From Candidatus Obscuribacter sp. (lineage in GTDB: Bacteria; Cyanobacteriota; Vampirovibrionia; Obscuribacterales; Obscuribacteraceae), in contig JADKDV010000003.1 in NCBI GenBank assembly GCA_016718315.1, positions 124,001-188,000 of the forward strand: DNA of 64,000 nt. The letters are read 5' to 3'. The translations under genes were made by a program, and so were the position numbers. This document shows positions 8,525-16,942 of this stretch, piece after piece. Below the pieces are notes generated by a model, which saw only the letters and a list, made by a program, of their open reading frames with translations, did no database searches and was not told where the DNA came from. Numbering within the stretch: position 1 is the first letter of the stretch; every line of letters begins with the position of its first letter.

Positions 8525-9175
8525 TCAATCCTTCAGGTCAGTTAGCTGAGACACATCGATGTGTTCGAAGCTTTTTTTGATGTTAAAGAGCAAAAGTCCT
8601 GAGATCATCACACCCACCAGTACTTCCAGCAAAAAGCCCATCTCGATTAATAGAGGCATACCATGGGTCTGAGTGATGGCAAAGAGATAAATACCGTTCT
8701 CTATCACTAAAAAGCCGACAATCTGACTCAGTGCTGCTCTTCTAGTCAGCATCAGGAGCACTCCGGTAAAGAGAATACTCATCGCTGCTGTGGAGCCGAA
8801 GCGACTGTCTGGATCGCCTACCAGTCCTGGTATTTGTTGACTGATTAGATAGGAGATGCCGAGCATCAATGCTCCCAGATGCATCGACAGTGGTGCTGCT
8901 AAAAAGGTTTGTTTGTCAGAGCCTACTTCTACTTTTTTCATCACCCAGCTAAGAAAGGTCGGGATAAAAAGAGCTTTGACAATGAGCACGCCCAGGGCAA
9001 TAAAATAAAGATGTTCTTCTTTGGTAAGATGGGCAATCCAGGCTGTTTCTGCCGCTATAGCCATGGTGTGCAGGCGGTAAAAACTGAGATTTGAGCGCAA
9101 AAGAGTTGTGCCCAAAATAAGGATACCGAGAATGGCCGAGAGCATTGCTAAAGCTTCAAAGGTGTTTAGCGTCAT
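8525..9175 (-). CDS. Ehr membrane subunit, HyfE-like (NuoK-related)
   Basis: A 216-aa protein with about six to seven membrane helices. It resembles HyfE, the small subunit whose C-terminal part is related to NuoK: segments such as LMLTRRAALSQIVGFLVIENGIYLF (split: LTRRAALSQIVGF, VIENGIYLFA) carry the conserved glutamate of the NuoK-type helix. It lies between HyfC and HyfF, the same order as in E. coli hyf apart from the missing HyfD. Its role is in the proton path joining the antiporter modules. Confidence 0.82.
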   Translation of the reverse strand: MTLNTFEALAMLSAILGILILGTTLLRSNLSFYRLHTMAIAAETAWIAHLTKEEHLYFIALGVLIVKALFIPTFLSWVMKKVEVGSDKQTFLAAPLSMHLGALMLGISYLISQQIPGLVGDPDSRFGSTAAMSILFTGVLLMLTRRAALSQIVGFLVIENGIYLFAITQTHGMPLLIEMGFLLEVLVGVMISGLLLFNIKKSFEHIDVSQLTDLKD

Positions 9176-9184
9176 TTATCCCCC

Positions 9185-10135
9185 CTAGTGCATATTGCGC
9201 GAGAGCGCAATGAGGACGCAAAAGATGCTCATGGCTACTGCATAAGCGATAAATTCAGGCAGTTTGGTCCAGCGCAGTTTGACAGACAAGCTCTCAATAA
9301 CAGCTATCGTGGTAGCCAGGGCAAAAACGCCTGCCACTGATAAGAGTCCGCGCGTGAGATCGCTGGCTCGCCACATGTACGGTATGGCATGCAAAAAACA
9401 CTGACTGCTAATACCAAGCAAGAGTACAATCTTGATAAAATGAGTCATCTCCACAAGGGCCAGGTTTGTAGCTGAGTTTTCCAGGATCATGGCTTCGTGC
9501 ACCATGGTCAGCTCCAGGTGGGTGGTAGGGTCGTCCGCTGGCATCCGTGACAGCTCTACCAGGCTGGCTAAAAACAAGCCACAGCCAGCAATAAACCATA
9601 GACCAGTATGAGTTTTGAGCGCCAGATTGTTAAAGGCAAAGACTTCGGTGAGATTGCTTGTGCCTGCGGTAGAGCCCAGTGAGACCAGGCAGAGTATTAC
9701 AGCAGGCTCCACCAGTAGTGCCAGTGTTACTTCTCTACTGGCACCAAAGCCGCCAAAAGCTGAGCCAGCGTCAAGGGCAGCCAGTACTGTAAAGAAGCGG
9801 CTTAATGCCAGTAAGTAAATAATAAAAAAGAGGTCGCCAGGTATATTGAGCGGATGAAACGTTGTCCAGGGAATGAGGAAGGACAATAAGATCAAAACTG
9901 AGATATTGATTGCCGAAGCCGAACGGAAAATCCAGCTGACGTGCTTGCTTATGGTCTCACTTTTGTGCATCAGTTTGATGATATCCAGTATGGGCTGGAT
10001 TATTGGGGCACCGATGCGGTTTTGAAATCTAGCTTTGACTTTGCGAATAATGCCCACAGTCAGTGGTGGCATCAAAGTGATTGAGACTAGAAATGCTCCC
10101 AGTTTAAGCATGGAGGCTGAGTCTATGGCGATCAC
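9185..10135 (-). CDS. Ehr membrane subunit, HyfC/NuoH-like
   Basis: A 316-aa protein with eight or so membrane helices, homologous to NuoH/HyfC, which anchors the hydrophilic arm to the membrane arm. Recognisable marks are the first cytoplasmic loop KARFQNRIGAPIIQPILD (the 'R.Q.R.GP....QP..D' signature of NuoH), the GSAFGGFGASREV loop, and ELSRMPADDPTTHLELTMVHEA, which matches the acidic 'E..R.P.D.P.T.LELTM.HE' loop near the junction. The ATG overlaps the HyfB stop by 4 bp. The acidic loop is intact, so coupling to ion movement looks preserved. Confidence 0.88.
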   Translation of the reverse strand: MIAIDSASMLKLGAFLVSITLMPPLTVGIIRKVKARFQNRIGAPIIQPILDIIKLMHKSETISKHVSWIFRSASAINISVLILLSFLIPWTTFHPLNIPGDLFFIIYLLALSRFFTVLAALDAGSAFGGFGASREVTLALLVEPAVILCLVSLGSTAGTSNLTEVFAFNNLALKTHTGLWFIAGCGLFLASLVELSRMPADDPTTHLELTMVHEAMILENSATNLALVEMTHFIKIVLLLGISSQCFLHAIPYMWRASDLTRGLLSVAGVFALATTIAVIESLSVKLRWTKLPEFIAYAVAMSIFCVLIALSRNMH

Positions 10136-12138
10136 AGTGTAATCCCCAGCAAAACGAGAAAGAGCATTGTCAAAAAGACATAGAGCAAGTGTACGTGAAT
10201 GCTGCCAGTCTGTAGTCTGGTCATTGTCAAAGATAGCCAGCTAATCAAGTCTAGTGTACGGCGGTATGCTCTGGTCTCAAGATAAGGTGACATCTTGGTT
10301 TCGACTCTAATTTGTTCAGGGAAGTGACGTCTATCTTTGCCATCAATGGTGGTGACCATATCAAGTTGCAAAATTTGTGCAAAGATGCGACCAATGGGAT
10401 GGCTAAAGCTTGATCCTGTCTCTTCCGCTCTGGCTGAAAGCGGTCCATAACCGCAATCCCAGGTGATATATGTGTTGATACTTTGAGTCTTGGGACCGAG
10501 TACCAGGATGTAAATGCTCGATGCCAAAATCAAACCTACCAGACAGAGCTGGCCTTGCGGTATCGGAAAGAGTGAGGCGGGGTCGGCATAGCTACCGGTC
10601 AAATAAGCCAGGACTGGAGATAGTCCATGCATACAGACAGAGGCGGAAGTGCCGAGGATGATACAGATTACAGCCAGGATAAGCTGGGCCAGGGTAAGAC
10701 CAGTAAGCTTACCGCTGGCTCCTTCGTCGGCTGCTTTGGCGGCAGTGGAGCGGGCTCTTCCCAAAAAGGCAATACCGATAGCTTTGGCATAACATGCCAG
10801 CGATAAAGCGCCGACAAATGCCAGACTGCCTATCACTGCCATGGCAATGGCTCTATCAACGAGAGGCACCTGAGCAAAAGAGAGCTGGAAATACCCCTGG
10901 TATATAAGCCATTTGCTGGCAAAGCCATTGGTGGGAGGCATGGCACAAATAGCCATACCGCCGACAAAAAAGCCCAGCATTGTCCAGGGCATCCGTCTGG
11001 CCAGTCCACCCAATTGTGAGAGTTCACGAGTATGGGTGGCTTTTTCGATTGAGGCTGCACCAAGCATCAGTAGTGACTTAAAGAGCCCGTGATTAACAGT
11101 ATGAAAAATTACGCCAGTCACAGCAATCGCTGCAATGCCTGGCAGACCGTAGTGTTTACTGAGCATCGCTAGTGCAATGCCGACCATGATAAGCCCCATA
11201 TTTTCTACTGAGCTGTAGGCAAGTAGACGCTTGATGTCTCTTTCGACAAGAGCAAAGAGCACACCCCAGACTGAAGAAATAAGTCCAAGGGCAAGGGCGG
11301 CATAAATTACGTAAGGACTGTGGCAATCCCCCAGTACAATCAATCTGAGCATCAAGTAAATCGATACTTTGCTGACCAGGCCACTAATTAGAGCGGTGGC
11401 CGGACCTGGGGCTTCGGCGTAGCTCTGGGGCAGGTAGACGTGTGTTGGCCATAGTCCAGCCTTGATGGCCACACCAATAAAAATCATCAAAGCGGCAGGC
11501 AGTGTGCGTGAGCTTTCAAAATGCCAGGCCTCAAAATTAAAACTGCCTGAGATGTGTTGCATCCACAAAAAAGCTGCTGTCAAAAGGGCTGTAGCAATGC
11601 GGCTTGCTGTGATATACGAAAATGCCGCGCGCTGTGCCCGGTGCCGAATATGGTCTGAAGCAATCAGTCCGGCGGTAGAAAGACTCATTACTTCAAAGCA
11701 AACGAGGAAGGCTATGGCGTTGGCGCTGACAAAAGAGAGGAAAGTGCCCAGTAGTAGTAAAAAAATCAGTTTATAAAATAGATTGCGCTCATTTTTGGTG
11801 GCCAGTCCTGATGTGTAAGACGGACAGGCCAGGGCACTTGTGGTTGTAATCACGCCCATTAGCAATATGAACGGTCCGGTAAGTGTGTCGCTCTGACAGC
11901 TCAGTGGTGCCAGTCCAAAATTGGGAAAAATCTGATAGCCAAAGAGTTCTTTGTAACAAAAACCCTTAACCGCTCCAGCAATGGCTGTGATGCCACCAGC
12001 CATCATTATGAATGAAAAAAACTTGTCCTTAATCTGTATTTTTGTCACGTCCGAAATCAGAGTAATGACGAAACCAAAGGCCCAGACAAGACATGCGGCA
12101 GTGTAGAGAGTAGTAACGGTAAAGTGAATTGAATTCAT
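10132..12138 (-). CDS. Ehr membrane subunit, HyfB/NuoL-like antiporter-type protein
   Basis: The first gene of the operon, 668 aa with about 15-16 membrane helices. It belongs to the NuoL/Mrp proton-pumping family. Marks include GLWPTHVYLPQSYAEAPGP, the AYSSVENMGLIMVG helix and HTVNHGLFKSLLMLG with the H/K pair of the proton channel. The C-terminal region ITWDCGYGPLSARAEETGSS followed by SFSHPIGR is typical of HyfB/HycC proteins. The next subunit of the E. coli order, HyfC, follows with a 4-bp overlap. Transcription must start in the 140-bp region it shares with the divergent SulP gene, which holds repeated TGTGATC elements. Confidence 0.88.
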   Translation of the reverse strand: MNSIHFTVTTLYTAACLVWAFGFVITLISDVTKIQIKDKFFSFIMMAGGITAIAGAVKGFCYKELFGYQIFPNFGLAPLSCQSDTLTGPFILLMGVITTTSALACPSYTSGLATKNERNLFYKLIFLLLLGTFLSFVSANAIAFLVCFEVMSLSTAGLIASDHIRHRAQRAAFSYITASRIATALLTAAFLWMQHISGSFNFEAWHFESSRTLPAALMIFIGVAIKAGLWPTHVYLPQSYAEAPGPATALISGLVSKVSIYLMLRLIVLGDCHSPYVIYAALALGLISSVWGVLFALVERDIKRLLAYSSVENMGLIMVGIALAMLSKHYGLPGIAAIAVTGVIFHTVNHGLFKSLLMLGAASIEKATHTRELSQLGGLARRMPWTMLGFFVGGMAICAMPPTNGFASKWLIYQGYFQLSFAQVPLVDRAIAMAVIGSLAFVGALSLACYAKAIGIAFLGRARSTAAKAADEGASGKLTGLTLAQLILAVICIILGTSASVCMHGLSPVLAYLTGSYADPASLFPIPQGQLCLVGLILASSIYILVLGPKTQSINTYITWDCGYGPLSARAEETGSSFSHPIGRIFAQILQLDMVTTIDGKDRRHFPEQIRVETKMSPYLETRAYRRTLDLISWLSLTMTRLQTGSIHVHLLYVFLTMLFLVLLGITL

Positions 12139-12180
12139 TAAGCACTTAAAAGGGAAGCCATGACCAACCTATCAAACAGT

Positions 12181-12230
12181 TGTGATCCAAATGTGATCAC
12201 TATAAAGATGTGATGATCACAAGCTGATCA
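12181..12230. promoter_or_regulatory. Cluster of TGTGATC/TGATCA elements between the Ehr operon and sulP
   Basis: Within 50 bp are TGTGATC (12181-12187), TGTGATCAC (12192-12200), the palindrome TGTGAT-G-ATCACA (12209-12221) and TGATCA (12225-12230). An A/T-rich TATAAAG (12201-12207) sits between copies. The half-site TGTGA recalls CRP/FNR-family operators, but the spacing (0-1 bp, not 6) differs from the CRP consensus. This is probably a shared operator for the two divergent units. Confidence 0.5.
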
Positions 12231-12278
12231 TCTTTCGCTGTTATCGTGCTTTCATCGTGCCTCATAACAGGTAATCAA

Positions 12279-14006
12279 ATGGCGCTCCGCTCGCAAAAAG
12301 AACTCTGGAATTCTTTCAAATCGATGGCTACCGGCCAGTTCCAGGCAATATCTGGTTTGCAAACTGCTGTTGCTGCCGAGGTGCCGGACGCACCGCAGCG
12401 CTCGGTGCCCACAGATAGGCTAGCAGGCTTGCGCGAAAACTGGCGTCATGACATCGTCTCTGGTTTTATTCTTTTTCTTATAGCTCTGCCGCTCTCGCTT
12501 GGTATTGCCATGGCTAGCGGCATGCCGCCGATGTCCGGCATAATTGCCGCTTGCATTGGTGGTATTGTCGTTTCTCAGATTTCTGGCAGTTATGTCACTA
12601 TCAATGGTCCAGCTGCCGGACTGATTGTTGTCATACTGGACGGAGTACAGGCTCTCGGTGGGGGCGCGCAGGGTTACCACAATACTCTCACTGCCATTGT
12701 TGTTGCTGGACTTTTACTATTTGTCCTTGGCCTCTTTAAAGCTGGTGAGCTTGGTAAGTTTTTCCCGTCGTCAGTGGTGCACGGCATGCTGGCGTCGATT
12801 GGATTGATTATCATCCTCAAGCAATTGCCAATTATGCTCGGTGTCGTGCCCCCAGCCAAAGAGCCACTGGCACTTTTGGCTAAGTTGCCTTTTATCATTA
12901 TGAGCGCCAATCCTTATGTGGCTTTGATTGGTGTCATTGGTTTGCTGATTTTGATTGTTCATACCCGTATTAAGATGCCCATGATTCGTCGCATACCAGC
13001 GCCTATTCTGGTAGTGCTCAGTGCCTGCTGGCTTTCGAGCATATTCAAGTTTACTGAGGCGCATGATTACACCTTTATGGGTCAGGTCTTTTCGATTTTG
13101 CCCAAAAAGCTTCTGGTGCAAATTCCGACTGATTGTGCCAGCTATTTGAGTTTTCCAGACTTAACTGCTTTTTCCATGCCGCGCTTTTTTCCAGTAGTAC
13201 TTACCATTGCTCTAGTGCAGGGCATCGAGACAGTGCTTTCGTGCTCCGCTGTAGACAAGCTCGACCCCTTTAAACGCAAAGCCGACCTCAGTCGCGACCT
13301 CTCTGCTGTTGGGCTGGGTAGCGCTATATCTGGTGCTATCGGTGGTTTACCCCTGATTGCTGAGATTGTTCGCAGTACAGCCAATATCGCCAATGGTGCC
13401 CGGACACGCTATTCCAACTTTTTCCATGGACTGTTTATACTTGTATTTGTCCTGACCAGTGCCAGTATGCTCAACCGCATACCTCTAGCGGCACTGGCTG
13501 CCTTGCTTGTCTTTACTGGTTACAGACTGGCCGCCCCGAGAGTCTTTAAGGAGACTCACGAAATCGGCTGGGAACAGACTGTGCTCTTTGTTGGCACTAT
13601 CGTTGTCACTCTAGCCACAGATTTGCTTATTGGAGTATTCACCGGTGTGGCTCTCAAGCTCTTCTTGCATATCATTCGTGGAGTTAAACCAATCGAGTTG
13701 TTCAAGAGCAGGGTCCAAATCGAAAAAACTGGTGATAAACAAGTGGCTGTGCGTATAGTTGGACCGGCGATCTTTTCTAACTATATGTCTATCAAAAAGC
13801 AACTGGACTCAATTGAGCCCGGTCAAAAGGTGACTTTTGAGCTTGATCGTATGAGTTTTGTCGATCACACCGTCATGGAGCATTTTCATGACTTCCAAAA
13901 AGACTACAAATGTACCCGCGGTACAGTGACTTTTGCTGGGCTTGAATTGCATAAATCTACCTCTCAACACTCGCAAAGTAGCCGCAAACTAGAAAAGGTC
14001 TCCTGA
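12279..14006 (+). CDS. SulP-family anion transporter with STAS domain (575 aa)
   Basis: An inner-membrane transporter for sulfate, bicarbonate or a similar anion. The membrane part (about residues 50-425) has the SulP pattern: GFILFLIALPLSLGIAMASG, GSYVTINGPAAGLIVV, and about 10-12 helices. A C-terminal STAS domain (about 465-565) ends in DHTVMEHFHDF and FAGLELHKSTSQHS. This STAS variant resembles the SulP branch often found next to carbonic anhydrase genes, so bicarbonate is a fair guess, but the substrate cannot be read from sequence. The ATG at 12279 has AGG 7 bases upstream; an in-frame GTG at 12246 is possible. It is divergent from the Ehr operon and shares its control region. Confidence 0.88.
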   Translation: MALRSQKELWNSFKSMATGQFQAISGLQTAVAAEVPDAPQRSVPTDRLAGLRENWRHDIVSGFILFLIALPLSLGIAMASGMPPMSGIIAACIGGIVVSQISGSYVTINGPAAGLIVVILDGVQALGGGAQGYHNTLTAIVVAGLLLFVLGLFKAGELGKFFPSSVVHGMLASIGLIIILKQLPIMLGVVPPAKEPLALLAKLPFIIMSANPYVALIGVIGLLILIVHTRIKMPMIRRIPAPILVVLSACWLSSIFKFTEAHDYTFMGQVFSILPKKLLVQIPTDCASYLSFPDLTAFSMPRFFPVVLTIALVQGIETVLSCSAVDKLDPFKRKADLSRDLSAVGLGSAISGAIGGLPLIAEIVRSTANIANGARTRYSNFFHGLFILVFVLTSASMLNRIPLAALAALLVFTGYRLAAPRVFKETHEIGWEQTVLFVGTIVVTLATDLLIGVFTGVALKLFLHIIRGVKPIELFKSRVQIEKTGDKQVAVRIVGPAIFSNYMSIKKQLDSIEPGQKVTFELDRMSFVDHTVMEHFHDFQKDYKCTRGTVTFAGLELHKSTSQHSQSSRKLEKVS

Positions 14007-14055
14007 CCATTACCGGAATGCTTTTGTTTGCCCCCAAGGCATGTAAAATTGAGTC

Positions 14056-14730
14056 ATGGCTAAAATCCTTGTAGTTGAGGACGAAACTGACCTGGCGGAG
14101 CTTGTAAAGAACTGGCTTGCCAAGGATCATCATCTCGTGGAATCTGTGTCCAATGGATTGGATGCACTGATTCGTATGGAAACCAATAAGTACGATGTGG
14201 TTTTACTGGATATGATGTTGCCCACTCTTGATGGGCTTGAAATCCTCAAACGTTATCGCAAAGCCGGCGGTTCGGCTGGTGTGATTATGCTCACGGCTCG
14301 GGCTCATGTGGATGACAAGGAGCTGGGGCTAGATGCTGGAGCCGATGACTATCTCACCAAACCCTTTCAGCTAAAAGAGTTAGCTGCCAGGGTGAGAGCT
14401 GTCTTACGGCGCAATCATGTGCCTACTCAAGACGTGCTCAAGTTTAGAGACCTGGTCATAGATCCCCAGGAATTTAAAGTGCTCAAGGGCGAGAGTGATG
14501 TGCATCTTTTACCCAAAGAGTTTCGCTTGCTGGAGTTTTTTGTCAGACATCCCCATCAAGTTTTTTCGGCTGAGGACTTGCTTTCTTCGGTGTGGGAATC
14601 AGACACTGAAGCTCTGCTTGATACAGTTAGAGGGCACATAACGCGTCTGCGCAAAAAGCTCGATAGTCCTGGTGAAGCCAGCATTATTGCCACTGTATAT
14701 GGTGTGGGCTACAAGCTTGGTGACGGCTAG
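14056..14730 (+). CDS. OmpR-family response regulator (224 aa)
   Basis: A DNA-binding regulator phosphorylated by the histidine kinase encoded next. The receiver domain (1-120) has the acidic pair VVEDETD, the phosphoacceptor aspartate in DVVLLDMMLP, T in MLTARA and K in LTKPF. The C-terminal winged helix (about 130-222) has LLPKEFRLLEFFVRHP and the VRGHITRLRKKLD recognition segment, then YGVGYKL. Length is normal for the family. The kinase GTG start overlaps its stop by one base, so they form a two-gene unit. Target genes are unknown. Confidence 0.93.
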   Translation: MAKILVVEDETDLAELVKNWLAKDHHLVESVSNGLDALIRMETNKYDVVLLDMMLPTLDGLEILKRYRKAGGSAGVIMLTARAHVDDKELGLDAGADDYLTKPFQLKELAARVRAVLRRNHVPTQDVLKFRDLVIDPQEFKVLKGESDVHLLPKEFRLLEFFVRHPHQVFSAEDLLSSVWESDTEALLDTVRGHITRLRKKLDSPGEASIIATVYGVGYKLGDG

Positions 14731-15992
14731 TGCGAGTTGATCTCAGACGCAAGTTAACGATTGATTTTGTCTTTCTATTTGTGGCGCTCTACTTTTTGGG
14801 TGGTGCCGTCGCTATTTTTTTGTTTGCTACTCAGCTTGATGTCAGTCTCGATGAGGAGTTGCAAGAACTAGCTTATGAAGCACTACCAGCTGTGGAGTAT
14901 ATTGACGGCAAGCCATCATTGCGTGATTGGGCTCATAGAGCCAGCGCCAGACACGATAAATTGCTCAGTACCGTGCAAGTCTTTGATCGCACACAAAAAT
15001 TGAGCGAAGAATTTGGTCCCAGTGGCTATCCCAAGCTCTGTCTAGGCAATGCTGTGGTCAAAATGACCGACAACAACAAAAGCCAGAGCTTTGGTCTGCG
15101 CTCTCGTTATGTCGAAATTATGGATGGTCCAAATAGCATTGGCTATTTGCAAGTACAAGTATCAGTTAAGCAAAGAGATGCTGCCTTGCGTCAAATTATT
15201 TTGACCATGCTTGCTCTCACTCCGTTTTTGGCTCTGGCTGTGGCTGTTTGTGGTAGCTGGTTTGCTGGCAACGCGGTGAGACCGGTGGAGGAGACCATGT
15301 CGCTTTTGCGGCAGTTTGTTATGGATGCCGCTCACGAAATAAACACGCCAATTACAGTGATAGAAGCCAGTGTGCAAACTCTAGAAGACGATATCAATGG
15401 AGAAGGTGCTCACTCTGATGTGCTGCGTATTATAGAGCGGGCAACCAGTCGCATGAAAGCACTGGGCCAGAGTCTGGTGTTACTGGCCAAAATGGAGTCA
15501 CCTGAATATCGACTGCCAATCGAAAAGTTTGCCTTGAAAGAGCTTTTTTATCCCTTGTTTGCTGAATGCAAACAGCTCAGTCTGGCTAAAGGTGTTGCTC
15601 TAATTGCTGCTCCGGTGCCGGAACTTATGATTAACGGCAATAAAGATGCTCTTGATAGAGTGTTTCTCAATTTGATTAGCAACGCTATCAATTACACTGA
15701 CAAAGGCGGCAAAGTTACTGTCAGCTTTAGCACTGTCAGTGGTGGCAATGGCGGCAAAGTCGTTTGCATCATGATTGACGATACCGGTGTCGGTATTCCA
15801 GCCGATAGTCTGGGCAAGATTTTTGAGCGCTTTTACCGAGTAGACTCAAGCCGGGCCAGGCATATGGGCGGCTTTGGGCTCGGTCTCAGTATCGTCAAAA
15901 GCACAGTAGAGCGCCATCAGGGTGAAATCGAAGTAGAAAGCAATTTGGGCACAGGCAGTCGTTTTACTGTTAAGTTGGCTTGTGTCGGCTAG
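14730..15992 (+). CDS. Sensor histidine kinase (420 aa)
   Basis: The membrane sensor partner of the preceding regulator. Two membrane helices (about 12-33 and 153-175) flank an outer sensing domain of about 120 residues with no recognisable fold. There is no full HAMP domain; a short linker NAVRPVEETMSLLRQF joins the second helix directly to the phosphorylation helix. The phospho-histidine lies in DAAHEINTPITV, unusual in having HEIN rather than HELR. The ATPase boxes are complete: NLISNAINYT (N), DDTGVGIPA (G1), FERFYR (F) and GGFGLGLSIV (G2). Translation starts at a GTG overlapping the regulator stop. It ends convergently with the Sel1 pseudogene, overlapping by 4 bp. Confidence 0.92.
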   Translation: MRVDLRRKLTIDFVFLFVALYFLGGAVAIFLFATQLDVSLDEELQELAYEALPAVEYIDGKPSLRDWAHRASARHDKLLSTVQVFDRTQKLSEEFGPSGYPKLCLGNAVVKMTDNNKSQSFGLRSRYVEIMDGPNSIGYLQVQVSVKQRDAALRQIILTMLALTPFLALAVAVCGSWFAGNAVRPVEETMSLLRQFVMDAAHEINTPITVIEASVQTLEDDINGEGAHSDVLRIIERATSRMKALGQSLVLLAKMESPEYRLPIEKFALKELFYPLFAECKQLSLAKGVALIAAPVPELMINGNKDALDRVFLNLISNAINYTDKGGKVTVSFSTVSGGNGGKVVCIMIDDTGVGIPADSLGKIFERFYRVDSSRARHMGGFGLGLSIVKSTVERHQGEIEVESNLGTGSRFTVKLACVG

Positions 15993-16824
15993 TTACCAGC
16001 GCCAAGACTATCCAAAATGCTTGAATTGTCTTCCTTGTATGCTTTTTCCAGGGCTGCTGCTTTTTTCTTCCACATTTTGGCAGCGGCTGGGTCGGGGGCG
16101 ATACCTTTAGCACCGTTTTTGTAGATTTGGCTCAGTCTGCGGCAGGCTTCTGGATAGCTAGTTGCAGCGCGTTTATACAAAATGACAGCGCGTGCTGGAT
16201 CTGGCGCAATACCTTCTCCCAAAAAGGCTTGTCTGCCAGCTTTAAGAGCGGCTTTTTCATCTCCCTGCAAAGCGGCCATCTCGCGATACTTAAAAGACAG
16301 AGCCAGGTTTTGTTTGATACCCTTGCCGCTGCCATATCGCGCTCCCATTTTGGCCTGAGCCATAATTGAGCCCTGGTCTGCGGCCTTGATTAGCCAGTAG
16401 TTGATTTCGTTGGAGGCTTTTCGGTGTTTTCTTGAGTGCGAAAGCTAATTACACCAGCTAACTTTAGTTGTGCTTCTACATCGTTTTTTAGTGCAGCTTT
16501 GCGCAGCCAGTGTTCGGCTCTAATTAGGTCTTGTTTACCAGTCAGACCATCTTCGTACATAGAGCCTAGATAGCGTGCAGCAACGGCATCACCTTGTTGA
16601 GCCAGTATTTCTAATCTTTTGCTGGCTTCGTGATAATTGCGATTTTTATAAAAAACCAGGGCAGCTTTTAACTCGGGAGATAATTTGTCCGGTTTTTTGT
16701 TTTTAGGGGTAAATGAGAAATTATTTTGAGCAAAACAAGGTGTCAAATAAAGCCCGGTTGTGACTCCAAGAAGTAAGGCGAGACTGCCACAGAGCTGGAC
16801 TTTTGTGGGAGTAGAATTTTTCAA
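15989..16824 (-). pseudogene. Secreted Sel1-repeat protein, interrupted by a frameshift
   Basis: Two minus-strand reading frames (16824-16390 and 16363-15989) are the halves of one gene. The first has a signal peptide (LALLLGVTTG, cut near CFAQ) and Sel1 repeats (AARYLGSMYEDGLTG), then ends by reading out of frame at KSTTG. In the other frame the sequence continues smoothly as INYWLIKAADQGS and MAQAKMGARYGSG, a normal Sel1 repeat. Restoring one A near 16409-16413 (minus strand CCAACGAA to CCAAACGAA) joins them. The TTG at 16824 is preferred as start because GGAG lies 6 bases upstream; an ATG at 16860 is the alternative. It is either a true pseudogene or a homopolymer sequencing error. Confidence 0.75.
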
Positions 16825-16942
16825 TTTGCTCTCCAGATCACTGACATGATTGTGCCACATTACCAGAATTAAAGGTTGTGGAGGCCTAATTACCGCAGAC
16901 TGACCGTTAAATCCAAAATCTAAGGATTAAGAGGTCTTTTCG

